Position numbers and translations under genes: made by a program. Shown in pieces: positions 17,538 to 26,439 of a DNA stretch of 64,000 nt (position 1 is the first letter of the stretch; each line of letters starts with the position of its first letter). The stretch is taken from contig DASWIX010000011.1 in NCBI GenBank assembly GCA_036397455.1, positions 1-64,000 of the forward strand. Reading direction: 5' to 3'. The notes beneath the pieces were generated by a model, which was given only the letters and a program-made list of their open reading frames with translations, did no database searches and was not told the DNA's origin. The stretch comes from JADFNB01 sp036397455. Lineage in GTDB: Bacteria > Gemmatimonadota > Gemmatimonadetes > Gemmatimonadales > GWC2-71-9.

Positions 17538-18899
17538 ATGGCGACGACGGCGCAGCCCGACCGGATCACGGTGCCGCACGAGCAGCCCACCTACGCCGAG
17601 GTCACGCGCGACATCGCCGCGACGCTCGGGAACCCGGGCCGCGGGTATTTCGTCCTGCTGGGGTGCGTCGTCGCGGTGCTGGGCGTGGGTGTGTTCGCCC
17701 TCCTGTGGGAGACACGGTGGGGGTTGGGTGTTGCCGGCTATACGCCGCCGGTCCTGTGGGGCGTCTACATCACGACCTTCGTGTTCTGGGTCGGCATTGC
17801 CCACTCGGGGACGCTGATCTCCGCGATCCTGTACCTGTTCCGCTCCGCGTGGCGAACGGCGGTGTATCGCACGGCGGAAGCCATGACGGTCTTCGCGGTG
17901 ATGACCGCGGGGTTGTTCCCCCTGATCCACGTCGGCCGCTTGTGGTACGCCTATTGGCTGATTCCCTATCCGAACCAGCGGCAGCTCTGGGTGAACTTCA
18001 AGTCGCCCCTGCTCTGGGACGTGTTCGCGGTCTCGACGTACTTCACCGTCAGCACGCTGTTTCTCATCGTGGGCCTGGTCCCGGACATCGCGGCCATCCG
18101 CGACAAAGCGAAGGGATGGCGCAAGCGGTTGTACGAGATCACGTCCCTGGGATGGCGGGGCACGGACTACCAGTGGCGCCACTATACGCGTGCGTACCTG
18201 TACCTCGCGGCGTTGGCGACCCCATTGGTCCTCTCGGTCCACAGCGTGGTGTCGTGGGACTTCGCGATGTCCATCGTCCCCGGTTGGCATGCGACGATTT
18301 TCGCGCCGTATTTCGTGGCGGGCGCGATCTACTCGGGTGTGGCGATGGTCATCACGCTCACGGTACCCCTCCGCAAGGTGTTCCGTATGGAGCGATACGT
18401 GACCGTGCGGCATTTCGAGAACCTCGCCAAACTCATGCTGTTGACGGGCATGATCGTCGGGTACGCCTACGTGGTCGAGTACTTCATCGCGTGGTACAGC
18501 GGCAACGCGTTTGAGCGGGCATCGTTCTATAATCGCGCCTTCGGCGACTATTGGTGGGCCACCTGGACCATGCTGATCTGCAACGGCCTCCTCCCGTGGC
18601 TCCTGTGGTTTCCGCGGATCCGCCGGAGCATTCCGTCGCTGTTCGTGCTGTCGCTGTTCGTCAATCTGGGGATGTGGTTCGAGCGGTTCGTGATCATCGT
18701 GGTCTCGCTCTCGTATGAGTACGAGCCGTATGCGATGGGGCATTACACGCCGTCGTGGGCGGAATTGTGCATCCTGGCGGGGAGCTTCGCCTGGTTCTTC
18801 ATGTGGTTCCTGCTGTTCGCCAAGAACTTCCCGACCGTCTCGATCACCGAGGTGAAGGAGATCATCCCGATGCCGCGCCGGAAAGGGGCCCACGCATGA
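17538..18899 (+). CDS. actC: ACIII quinol-binding membrane subunit ActC (NrfD family)
   Basis: A 453-residue polytopic membrane protein of the NrfD/PsrC family with about ten helices (for example FVLLGCVVAVLGVGVFALLW, LCILAGSFAWFFMWFLLF). In ACIII, ActC binds menaquinol and lies against the ActB iron-sulfur module. The open frame extends upstream to 17361, but the ATG at 17538 follows the actB stop by 5 bases and gives the normal N-terminus. Its TGA overlaps the actD ATG. Confidence 0.95.
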   Translation: MATTAQPDRITVPHEQPTYAEVTRDIAATLGNPGRGYFVLLGCVVAVLGVGVFALLWETRWGLGVAGYTPPVLWGVYITTFVFWVGIAHSGTLISAILYLFRSAWRTAVYRTAEAMTVFAVMTAGLFPLIHVGRLWYAYWLIPYPNQRQLWVNFKSPLLWDVFAVSTYFTVSTLFLIVGLVPDIAAIRDKAKGWRKRLYEITSLGWRGTDYQWRHYTRAYLYLAALATPLVLSVHSVVSWDFAMSIVPGWHATIFAPYFVAGAIYSGVAMVITLTVPLRKVFRMERYVTVRHFENLAKLMLLTGMIVGYAYVVEYFIAWYSGNAFERASFYNRAFGDYWWATWTMLICNGLLPWLLWFPRIRRSIPSLFVLSLFVNLGMWFERFVIIVVSLSYEYEPYAMGHYTPSWAELCILAGSFAWFFMWFLLFAKNFPTVSITEVKEIIPMPRRKGAHA

Positions 18900-19402
18900 G
18901 TGCCGTACCGGCGGGGATGCTGGCCGCGTTCGCGCACGTCGACGCCGCGGCCGATGCGATCCGGGCCCTCAAAGAAACGGGGCATCGCGATTTCACGGTC
19001 TACACGCCGGTGCCGAACCACGAGATCGCCGAAGCGGTAGGGCATAGCGTCAGCCCCGTGCGGCGATGGACCTTGCTCGGTGGGCTTACCGGTGTGGCCC
19101 TGGGCTTCCTGATGTCGATGTGGATGTCGCTCGACTACCCGCTCATCGTCGGCGGCAAGCCCATTCCGTCGTGGATACCCTACGTGGTGATCGCGTTCGA
19201 GCTCACCATCCTGTGCGGTGCGGGCGCGACGATCATCGGGCTGATCTTCCATGCCTGGCGTGATCGGCGTCCGGCCGCGTACGATCCGCGCTTCACCGAC
19301 GACCATATCGGCATCTTCGTTCCGTGCGGGCCGCATCAGCGATCGGCCGTCGAACAACTGCTACAGACCGCCGGGGCGACGGAGGTGCGCGTTGAAGCGT
19401 AA
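18896..19402 (+). CDS. actD: ACIII subunit ActD (DUF3341)
   Basis: A 168-residue DUF3341 protein. It has a soluble ferredoxin-like alpha/beta N-terminus (FAHVDAAADAIRALKETG), two transmembrane helices (about 58-80 and 98-122) and a short C-terminal soluble part. ActD is a structural subunit of ACIII without cofactors. The ATG at 18896 overlaps the actC stop (ATGA), which fixes the start. Confidence 0.93.
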   Translation: MSAVPAGMLAAFAHVDAAADAIRALKETGHRDFTVYTPVPNHEIAEAVGHSVSPVRRWTLLGGLTGVALGFLMSMWMSLDYPLIVGGKPIPSWIPYVVIAFELTILCGAGATIIGLIFHAWRDRRPAAYDPRFTDDHIGIFVPCGPHQRSAVEQLLQTAGATEVRVEA

Positions 19403-19940
19403 TCTGGTGGTCTTCGTGACGGGCGTGCTCGCGGCCGGCTGCACGGCGGATCAGTGGCAGCGGTTCCCGAGTCCTGACGACGCCATCGCGTTGGTACCAT
19501 GGTTCTCCACGATGCACACCGGCATCGCGGTGCAACCCTACCAATGGCCCAACCCTCGCCCGCCCGTCGAAGGGACGATCCCGGTCGGGGGGAACGAACC
19601 CCCGACGCTGGTCGTGCCGGCCAACCAGCGGATCATCGACGCGCTGGCCAATCCGGTGGAACGCACGGCCGCCTCGATCGAACGCGGTCAGGATCGCTAC
19701 GACATCTACTGCCTGCCGTGTCACGGTGTCCAGGGCGCCGGCGACGGGCCGGTCAACGTGAAACTCCTCGTGACGCCCAGTTTGCTGACGGATCGGGCCA
19801 CGAACTTCACCGATGGTTATCTGTATGCCATCCTCCGGCATGGACGGGGTATCATGCCCGCGTACGGCGATCGGATCCGCGGCGAGGACCGCTGGCACGT
19901 GGTCAACTACGTGCGGACGCTCCAGGGAGGAACGCCATGA
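19392..19940 (+). CDS. actE: ACIII monohaem cytochrome c lipoprotein ActE
   Basis: A 182-residue lipoprotein from a TTG start at 19392, with lipobox VLAAGC and lipidated Cys near residue 17. A single CxxCH (CLPCHGVQGAGDGP) lies mid-protein and a distal Met (GIMPAYGDRI) is the probable sixth haem ligand, as in ActE of known ACIII. It overlaps actD by 11 nt and its TGA overlaps the actF ATG. A TTG start is unusual, but no other start in frame leaves the signal peptide intact. Confidence 0.92.
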   Translation: MKRNLVVFVTGVLAAGCTADQWQRFPSPDDAIALVPWFSTMHTGIAVQPYQWPNPRPPVEGTIPVGGNEPPTLVVPANQRIIDALANPVERTAASIERGQDRYDIYCLPCHGVQGAGDGPVNVKLLVTPSLLTDRATNFTDGYLYAILRHGRGIMPAYGDRIRGEDRWHVVNYVRTLQGGTP

Positions 19941-21190
19941 GCGGTACGGCGGGTCATCAGGACGCCTATCGGCGGGCGGCGCACGCACCGGCGGGCGGAT
20001 TGGTGATGCTCGGCGGCGTCCTCGCCGTTCTGGGCCTCGGGTTCTTCGTGATGCTGAGTACCGGTGATGATCCGGCGCGCGCGTGGCGCATGTTTCTGGT
20101 GAACTTCGTGTTCTTCACCGGATTGGCCGCGGGCGCGGTCATCTTCGCGGCGACACAGAAGATCACGAAGGGCGCGTGGGCCGGCTCGATCATTCGGTTC
20201 GCGGAAGCCGGGGTCGCGTTCCTGCCGGTGGCGCTGGTGCTGTTTCTGGTGTTGTTCCTCGGCCGGGAATACCTGTTCCCCTGGATCGAGCACCCGACGC
20301 CGGCTCGCGGCAAATGGCTGACCGTGCCGTGGGTGTTCACGCGCGACCTGGCCAGCCTGCTGATCGTGTTCGGCGTGGCGATCGCGTTCGTCTGGCAGGA
20401 ACTGAAACCGGATGTGGCGGCGCTGCGCGGTGATGCCACCGGGTGGAAACGCGCCCTGTACGACCGGATCGCCGGGGATTACACGGGCACCCCCGAGCAG
20501 ATCGAGCAACTCGATCGCCGGATCCACCGGATGGCGCCGATTCTCTGTCTGCTCTATGCCTACCTGTTCTCCCTGCTCGCGTTCGATCTCATCATGTCGC
20601 TCGCGCCCTACTGGATCAGCAACCTGTTCGGTGCCTACTATTTCATGGGGTCGTTTCTCACCGGCCTGACGATGCTCGGGCTGATGATGGTGTACTGGCG
20701 CCGCAAGCTCGGGCTCGAAGCGTTGATCGGACACCACCAGTTCCACGACCTGGGGAAGCTGGTGTTCGGGTTCACCGTGTTCTGGGCCTATCTCACCTAC
20801 AGCCAGGTCCTCGTCATCTGGTACGGCAACCTCCCGGAAGAAACGGCGTTTCTGTTCTTCCGCATGTGGGGCGAGTGGCGGCCGGTGGCGCTGCTGGTGA
20901 CGGCCATGGTCTTTCTGGTTCCGTTCTGGGGGCTGATCTCGGTGAAGGCCAAGGTGACCCCGGTGACGTTCACGCTGTTCGTGACCATCAGCCTGCTGGG
21001 GATGTGGCTGGAACGGTTTCTCCAGGTGCAGCCCTCGTTGGTCGCCAGTCCGCCACTCGGACTTCCCGAGGTGGGCATCAGCGTCGGGTTCCTCGGGTTG
21101 TTCCTGCTGGCCTACGGGTTGTTTGCGCGCACGTTCCCCATGGTGAGTCCGCGGCTGGCCGAGCGGGCGCTGGCGACCATCCACCACTAG
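19937..21190 (+). CDS. actF: ACIII membrane subunit ActF
   Basis: A 417-residue polytopic membrane protein with about ten helices, homologous in style to ActC but lacking the quinol pocket signature, as expected for ActF. Segments include GLVMLGGVLAVLGLGFFVML and LIVFGVAIAFVWQEL. It completes actABCDEF. No cytochrome c oxidase genes follow, so the electron acceptor must be encoded elsewhere. Confidence 0.92.
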   Translation: MSGTAGHQDAYRRAAHAPAGGLVMLGGVLAVLGLGFFVMLSTGDDPARAWRMFLVNFVFFTGLAAGAVIFAATQKITKGAWAGSIIRFAEAGVAFLPVALVLFLVLFLGREYLFPWIEHPTPARGKWLTVPWVFTRDLASLLIVFGVAIAFVWQELKPDVAALRGDATGWKRALYDRIAGDYTGTPEQIEQLDRRIHRMAPILCLLYAYLFSLLAFDLIMSLAPYWISNLFGAYYFMGSFLTGLTMLGLMMVYWRRKLGLEALIGHHQFHDLGKLVFGFTVFWAYLTYSQVLVIWYGNLPEETAFLFFRMWGEWRPVALLVTAMVFLVPFWGLISVKAKVTPVTFTLFVTISLLGMWLERFLQVQPSLVASPPLGLPEVGISVGFLGLFLLAYGLFARTFPMVSPRLAERALATIHH

Positions 21191-21210
21191 GCGAGGTCGC
21201 CCGGGGACGT

Positions 21211-21246
21211 GGGGGCGCGCGGCCGTACGCCCCGACGCGCGCCCCC
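21211..21246 (+). terminator. hairpin after act operon
   Basis: Perfect 11-bp arms (GGGGGCGCGCG at 21211-21221, CGCGCGCCCCC at 21236-21246) enclose a 14-nt loop, 20 bases after the actF stop. There is no T-run, so it may act as a weak or Rho-assisted terminator or as a 3' stabiliser. Confidence 0.55.
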
Positions 21247-21287
21247 GGCGTAGATTTCCAGTTTACCATATTCATCGCGGAGCCCGT

Positions 21288-21641
21288 ATGTCCGAATCGG
21301 CGTCCTCCCTCGAGGCGTTCCGTCATTTTCGCGAGAAGATGAACGCCGCGATCCTCGAGGCGGGGAACGTGAACATCAATCGGTTTTTCGCGCTCGATAC
21401 GCGGACCTACGAAACGGGTGCGCTCGACGTCAAAACCAAGGAACTGCTTGGGCTCGTGGCGTCCATGGTGTTGCGCTGCGATGATTGCATCACCTACCAC
21501 GTGGTCCGCTGTCGGGAGGAAGGCGTGACGGACGAGGAGTTTCACGAAACGTTCGCGGTGGCGCTCGTGGTGGGTGGGTCGATCGTCATTCCGCATCTGC
21601 GGCGTGCGGTCGCCCGACTCGAGGAGTTGCCGGCGTCGTGA
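21288..21641 (+). CDS. carboxymuconolactone decarboxylase / AhpD-like protein
   Basis: A 117-residue all-helical CMD-family protein. The redox pair RCDDC followed by ITYHV matches the AhpD-type CxxC(xxH) active site, so a thiol-peroxidase or alkylhydroperoxidase role is more likely than decarboxylation. The stop overlaps the GTG of the XdhC gene, forming a two-gene unit. Confidence 0.88.
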   Translation: MSESASSLEAFRHFREKMNAAILEAGNVNINRFFALDTRTYETGALDVKTKELLGLVASMVLRCDDCITYHVVRCREEGVTDEEFHETFAVALVVGGSIVIPHLRRAVARLEELPAS

Positions 21642-22672
21642 GCGAGCGGGCGGCCATCTGGCGCGCGGCCGCCGAGGCGGCGCGATGTGGTGAGCCGGCG
21701 GCGCTGGTCACCGTGGCGCGGCAGCGTGGCTCGTTACCGATGGCCTCCGACGCCAAGATGCTCGTCACACGGGGCGGGGAACGGCATGGCACCGTTGGCG
21801 GTGGATGCCTCGAGGCTGACGTGACCGCGCAGGCCTTCGAGGCGATCGGGCGCGGGGAACCCACGGTCGTGCGCCATACCCTCAACGCGGATGTGGCGGG
21901 CGATCTGGGGCTGTCATGCGGCGGAACGGTCGACCTCTTCGTCGAGCCCCTCATCGCGACGGACGGATTGCCGGATCTGCTCATTGCGGTTGCCGACGCG
22001 ATTACGTCGCGGCACGCGGCACTGGTCACCACGGCAATCGCGTGGCCGAACGGGCCGCGCAAGGCCCTGGTCAGTGGGGACCGGTCTATGTGCGTGGGTG
22101 AATCCCAACGCCTGATCGATGCGCGTCCCGCCGACCACGCGTACATGGACGAAGCAGCGGGTGTGTTCGTCGAGCCCGTCCCGCGAACACCGCGGCTGCT
22201 CGTGTTCGGTGCGGGACACGTGGGGTGCGAGATCGCGCGGGCGGCCGCTTCGACGGATTTCCATGTCGTCGTGATCGACGATCGGGAGGAGTTTGCCAAT
22301 CGTGACCGGCTGCCCTGGAGCGACGAGATCATCGTGAGCGACCATCGGGTGGTGCTCGACCACCTCACGCTCGACGCCGACGATTACGTAATCGCCTGTA
22401 CGCGCGGACACGCGATGGACGCCCTCATCATCGAGCGGACTGCCGCCAGCCCGGCGCGCTATGTGGGGATGCTGGGTAGCCAGCGCAAGCGCGCGGTGAT
22501 CTGGAAGGCGCTCGAGAGGGCCGGCACCGCGCCGGAGGCGCTGGCCCGGGTCAAGGTGCCGATCGGGGACCCGATCGGCGCCGATACACCCGGCGAGATC
22601 GGCATTGCGGTCCTTGCGGAGTTGATCCGGTTGCGCCGCCTACCGCCGCAACCGCGCCAGCAAGGCGCGTAG
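21638..22672 (+). CDS. XdhC/CoxI family molybdoenzyme maturation factor
   Basis: A 344-residue protein with both XdhC_CoxI domains. The N-terminal VTVARQRGSLPMASDAKMLV and GTVGGGCLEADV lie before ~65, and the C-terminal Rossmann-like LLVFGAGHVGCEIARAA (about 188-204) ends with YVGMLGSQRKRAVI and PIGADTPGEIGIAVLAEL. Family members bind or sulfurate molybdenum cofactor for xanthine dehydrogenase/CO dehydrogenase-type enzymes. No such enzyme gene is in the window. GTG at 21638 overlaps the CMD stop. The last 33 bases overlap tail-to-tail with the anti-sigma gene. Confidence 0.92.
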   Translation: MSERAAIWRAAAEAARCGEPAALVTVARQRGSLPMASDAKMLVTRGGERHGTVGGGCLEADVTAQAFEAIGRGEPTVVRHTLNADVAGDLGLSCGGTVDLFVEPLIATDGLPDLLIAVADAITSRHAALVTTAIAWPNGPRKALVSGDRSMCVGESQRLIDARPADHAYMDEAAGVFVEPVPRTPRLLVFGAGHVGCEIARAAASTDFHVVVIDDREEFANRDRLPWSDEIIVSDHRVVLDHLTLDADDYVIACTRGHAMDALIIERTAASPARYVGMLGSQRKRAVIWKALERAGTAPEALARVKVPIGDPIGADTPGEIGIAVLAELIRLRRLPPQPRQQGA

Positions 22673-23662
22673 GGAATCGCTCGGAATCGGTCCGCTCACG
22701 GTCACGCGGAATTCCCCCAGATCCACCTGCGGCTGCCCGGTCGACACGGCGGGTTGCCCCGCCCGGGGGGCGGCCTCGTCTGTGCGGGGCGACTGCACCA
22801 GCGCGATCACCGCGCCATCATCCAATGCCAGCCGCGTCCTGACGGCGACCGGCGCGACCGCACGCATCGCATGATCGATGATGCGGAGTCCCTCGATCAC
22901 GTACACCGGGCCGCCAAGCAACCGTTCAGCGTCGGCCCGTGCTACAACAGTCCATCCCCGGTCATCCAGCGTTGGCAACGCGGCCTGCTCCGACAGTACG
23001 GCGCGGCCCAACGCGGCGCGGCGCGACTCCTCGGTGGTACGATCCGCCGCGGCATCGCGCTGCTGCGCGCCGGCCGGGGCGGCCGCCGGAGGCGGAGCAG
23101 CGGCCAAGCGCTCGGCGCGAGCGCCAGGTCCGGCACCGGAGGCGACTCCTGCCACGTCCCGGGCCGCGAGCGGCGCCACGGCCGGAGGGGACTCGATCGG
23201 CGGCGTTTCCGGCGCGGCGGCCACAGGTGGCACCCGTTGCGCCATCGAGCTGCCCGCGGCTGCCGGTTCGTTGACCCACGGAACCATCTGCCCGCCCGCC
23301 GGAACACCCGCAGGTTCGCCAGGGGATGGTGTCCACGTGACGAACTCGCCGGCAGCCCACGTGACTCCAATCGCGAGGACCGCGGTCGCGGCAAGTGCGA
23401 GCGGGCGGCTCGGCCGCCACCTGCGCCGGCGCCGATAGCCTGCGCGGGTCGCGATCTGTTCAAACGGCGGCGGCTCGATGTCCGCCGGTCCCGACTGCAA
23501 CAGAATTGCCCGGGCGCGCTCCAGCATGTGCCTGGCCTCGTCCACGCGCGTGCGGCACTCGGCACACGCATCGAGATGCCGTTCGATCGCCCGCCGGTCG
23601 TCCGCCTGTCGCAGGCCGCGATCGAGCAATTCGGCGATGGTGCCCTCATCCAAGTGATTCAT
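22640..23662 (-). CDS. zinc-finger anti-sigma factor, single-pass membrane protein
   Basis: A 340-residue protein. The N-terminal ZAS-type zinc finger IERHLDACAECRTRV (HxxxCxxC, ~25-39) holds the sigma factor. An Arg-rich stop and one transmembrane helix (~88-106, PLALAATAVLAIGVTWAAGE) follow, then a Pro/Ala-rich periplasmic linker (~110-235) and a C-terminal folded segment of ~100 residues of unknown type. ATG at 23662 has GGGAGG 6 bases upstream and overlaps the sigma gene by 17 nt, which is typical of sigma/anti-sigma pairs. Confidence 0.88.
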   Translation of the reverse strand: MNHLDEGTIAELLDRGLRQADDRRAIERHLDACAECRTRVDEARHMLERARAILLQSGPADIEPPPFEQIATRAGYRRRRRWRPSRPLALAATAVLAIGVTWAAGEFVTWTPSPGEPAGVPAGGQMVPWVNEPAAAGSSMAQRVPPVAAAPETPPIESPPAVAPLAARDVAGVASGAGPGARAERLAAAPPPAAAPAGAQQRDAAADRTTEESRRAALGRAVLSEQAALPTLDDRGWTVVARADAERLLGGPVYVIEGLRIIDHAMRAVAPVAVRTRLALDDGAVIALVQSPRTDEAAPRAGQPAVSTGQPQVDLGEFRVTVSGPIPSDSLRALLARLRR

Positions 23663-24149
23663 GGGAGCCCTCCCCAACATCATAGGCTTCGACAAGTTTG
23701 CGCCGCGCGCGCGCCAGCGTCGTGCCGACGGCCGTGCGTGCCAGACCCGTATGGGATGCAATCTGTCCGTAGTCCAGTCCGGCATCCCACAGCAGCAGCA
23801 CCTCGCGGTCGCGTTCCGACAAACGCGCGAGAGCCGCTTTCACCGCTTTCATCTGCTCGGCCGCCTCGATCCGCTCGATGGGATTCGGCGGCTCCGGTCG
23901 GTCGATGGTCGTGACCAGCAATTCCAGGTGCTGCTTCCGCCGAATCGCGCTCCGCGCCTCGTCCCGAGCAAGGTTCGCGGCGATGGTGAACAACCAGGCC
24001 CGCGTGTCGTCCGGGTCGTGCTCGAGTGCACGCACGAATACCTCCTGCGCGAGGTCCCGGGCCCGCTCCGGATCCCACACCTTGCGGTGAAGGAACCGGA
24101 CCAGGTCGGGGTAGGTCTTGCGGTACACGTCAGCCCAGTCGGTCGCCAC
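23646..24149 (-). CDS. ECF-type RNA polymerase sigma factor
   Basis: A 167-residue sigma factor with region 2 (YPDLVRFLHRKVWDPERARDLAQEVFVRAL, ~12-42, and DTRAWLFTIAANLARDEAR) and region 4 (LSERDREVLLLWDAGLDYGQIASHTGLARTAVGTTLARARRKL). The GTG at 24149 follows the vWA gene stop by 10 bases; upstream open frame belongs to the neighbouring gene's antiparallel frame. It is co-transcribed with a VIT-vWA protein and a cognate anti-sigma factor and therefore probably controls an envelope response. Confidence 0.9.
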   Translation of the reverse strand: MATDWADVYRKTYPDLVRFLHRKVWDPERARDLAQEVFVRALEHDPDDTRAWLFTIAANLARDEARSAIRRKQHLELLVTTIDRPEPPNPIERIEAAEQMKAVKAALARLSERDREVLLLWDAGLDYGQIASHTGLARTAVGTTLARARRKLVEAYDVGEGSHESLG

Positions 24150-24159
24150 GGCGCGGAAT

Positions 24160-26358
24160 CTAGGGTCCGCGGAATCGCGTAACCAGATTTGCCGCGGCGG
24201 CGCGCTCAGACACACCGCCGGCCGCGAGTTCGATACTGACCCGGGCGCCGGCGACGCGCACATGTTCCCACCGCCCGAAGATCGGAGCGAGTTCCGGCAG
24301 CTGCCGCAGAATCTCGAAATACGCCGCGCTGAACGGCTCGACGCGGACGACGTCCAACGAGTCCGCATGGCGGAGATCGATCCACACGCCGTTCCGATGC
24401 TCGAACAGGCGTCCGGCGACATGCTGGGCTTGCCCGACATGTCCTTGGCGGAGCATCTCCTCATCCATCGCGACGAGATCGGACACCGTCCGCGCCTCGC
24501 GTCGCGCCTGATCGGCTTTGGCGCTCAGCACGGCGCGCTGCCCGCTCGACCCCGCGCCCGACATCGACGGCCTCGGCGCCGCGGCGGGCACGCCGCCAAC
24601 TGGCCTCTCCGCGGCGACCTCCATCATCTGCGGCTCCTGTACGAGGTACGACGTGTATTCGCTCAACAAGCCGTACCGGAGCGCCGTCTGCCGGATCGCG
24701 TCGATCAGCGCGGGGCTTGGGCCCTCGAGGCGCACCGCCTGCTGCAAGACCCCCAGCTTGCGCGCCGCCCATAACGGTGGGATGAAGTCGTTGCCGGCCG
24801 CGTGATCCGGGAACGCGCCGCGCGCGGTGTACCGCTCCGGCCGTCCGTTCCGCCGTCCTCTGATCGCGACGTCCCCGGTGCCGGTCCGTTCGTATCGCCC
24901 GAAGATCACGAGCTCCTCACCCGCGAACAGATCGGGCAGGGTACGCGGATAGACCTCGGTCAGGCGGACGGGTCCGGACAACGCGAGATCGGTCAGGACG
25001 GGATGCTGGATCTTCGTCGCGAGGCGACTCACCGCTTGCTCGACATCCTGGCCGGGTTCGACGTACTCGGTCGAACCACGACCGGCGGCCGACAGGCGAT
25101 CGAGCAGATACGTGTTGACGTCGTAGCCCACACCGAACACGAACACGCGGGCTCGTCCGCGGTGTGTCTCGGCCCGCGCCGCGATCCGTTCCGGATTGTC
25201 TTCGCCGACGGACGGCAGGCCGTCGGTCAGAAACAGCACGACGGGGAGCCGCTCATCGGGCGTCGACAGGCGGAACGCTTCCTCCAACGCGCCGGCGATG
25301 TTGGTGCCGCCGGAGGCGCTGAGGTCGTCGATCCACTGCTCGGCGTCCCGTTGCGCCACCGTGCTCGCATCGGTCCACTCCGCGCGATACACACTGACGC
25401 GGTTACTGAAGCTGATCAGGCGGAACCGGTCTTCCGGACGCAACGTGCCGAGCAGTTGCCGTAGCGCCGCACGGGCCTGATCGATCTTGCCGCCGGACAT
25501 CGAGCCTGAGACATCCACCACCGCCGTGATGTCCCGTGGTTCCACGGCGTCGCGCACGTCATCCGGCGACAACGTGACCATGAAGTAGCCCGGTTCGGAC
25601 GACGGGCGGTGCGTGACCACCGTGAGACCCACGACGTCGCGCGCGAACGGAAGAAACAGGGTAAAGTCGCCGGCGATGGCGTGGCGCAGGCGCACCTGCA
25701 GCTCGCCGCCTCGACGGGTCGACTCGATTGCATGGGTTGGCGAGAAGGGATCGCGAAACGCGCTACCGTCCTCCGTCACTAGCTCGAACGTGACGGGGGC
25801 CTCCGTCACCTGCAGTCGTGGTCCCGTGCTTCCTTCAACCGGCATCGACGGGGTCGCCGTGCGCCCGCCGGCGGCGTAGCGGAATTGCAGTGCGTCCCCG
25901 GCGCGGTCGAGTACCTGCGTATAGCGGAGCGTGATCCGGCGCGTTTCCCCCGGATTGAACGGGAATACTCTGGCACGGACCAGACCGTGCCCCGCCAGCT
26001 CGATCAACGCGGGATCGCGCTTCCGCCGCACGATCTCCTCATAGATCGCGCGCGCCTGCCCGGCGTCCATCGTCTCACCACGCAGTTCCTCGTCGCCCTG
26101 AAAGAGCGAGAAATTGCTGAAGACCGCCTCGCCCGGCAGCGGGTAGAGGTAGTCGCCTTCACCCAGCCGGCCGCCGCGGTTGGTGAACCACTCGTCGACC
26201 GCAACGTGGGCAATCCGGCCCACCACCCGTACGGCCACCTCGGTGCGTACCTTCGTCACGCCAAAATCCGGCGCCGGCCGAACCGGCTCGATCCATCCCT
26301 GGGCCCACGCCGGCGCGGCGCTCAGTGCCAGAAGTGTATATGCGATGAGGCTTTTCAT
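24160..26358 (-). CDS. VIT and von Willebrand factor A domain protein, exported
   Basis: A 732-residue secreted protein: signal peptide 1-19 (LLALSAAPAWA), VIT domain (~25-150, with DEWFTNRGG and YLYPLPGEAVFSNFS), and vWA domain (~275-460) with an intact MIDAS DVSGSMSGGK, T in SGGTNIAG and FLTDGLPSVGE. A C-terminal region of ~270 residues is of unknown fold. Similar proteins (inter-alpha-trypsin inhibitor heavy chain-like) bind ligands outside the inner membrane. It is first gene of the operon with the ECF sigma and anti-sigma factors, so it may be the sensor or the effector of that pathway. Confidence 0.9.
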   Translation of the reverse strand: MKSLIAYTLLALSAAPAWAQGWIEPVRPAPDFGVTKVRTEVAVRVVGRIAHVAVDEWFTNRGGRLGEGDYLYPLPGEAVFSNFSLFQGDEELRGETMDAGQARAIYEEIVRRKRDPALIELAGHGLVRARVFPFNPGETRRITLRYTQVLDRAGDALQFRYAAGGRTATPSMPVEGSTGPRLQVTEAPVTFELVTEDGSAFRDPFSPTHAIESTRRGGELQVRLRHAIAGDFTLFLPFARDVVGLTVVTHRPSSEPGYFMVTLSPDDVRDAVEPRDITAVVDVSGSMSGGKIDQARAALRQLLGTLRPEDRFRLISFSNRVSVYRAEWTDASTVAQRDAEQWIDDLSASGGTNIAGALEEAFRLSTPDERLPVVLFLTDGLPSVGEDNPERIAARAETHRGRARVFVFGVGYDVNTYLLDRLSAAGRGSTEYVEPGQDVEQAVSRLATKIQHPVLTDLALSGPVRLTEVYPRTLPDLFAGEELVIFGRYERTGTGDVAIRGRRNGRPERYTARGAFPDHAAGNDFIPPLWAARKLGVLQQAVRLEGPSPALIDAIRQTALRYGLLSEYTSYLVQEPQMMEVAAERPVGGVPAAAPRPSMSGAGSSGQRAVLSAKADQARREARTVSDLVAMDEEMLRQGHVGQAQHVAGRLFEHRNGVWIDLRHADSLDVVRVEPFSAAYFEILRQLPELAPIFGRWEHVRVAGARVSIELAAGGVSERAAAANLVTRFRGP

Positions 26359-26418
26359 GACATCCCCGCTTTGAGGTTCTCTCAGGGGGACGTCCCAAGG
26401 GGCGAGACTTGCACACGG

Positions 26419-26434
26419 CCGGCCGCCGGGCCGG
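26419..26434 (-). terminator. short GC hairpin after Cys-rich gene
   Basis: CCGGCC (26419-26424), GCCG loop and GGCCGG (26429-26434) form a compact hairpin just downstream of the minus-strand Cys-rich gene. No T-run follows, so termination is only a possibility. Confidence 0.3.
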
Positions 26435-26439
26435 TCGGA

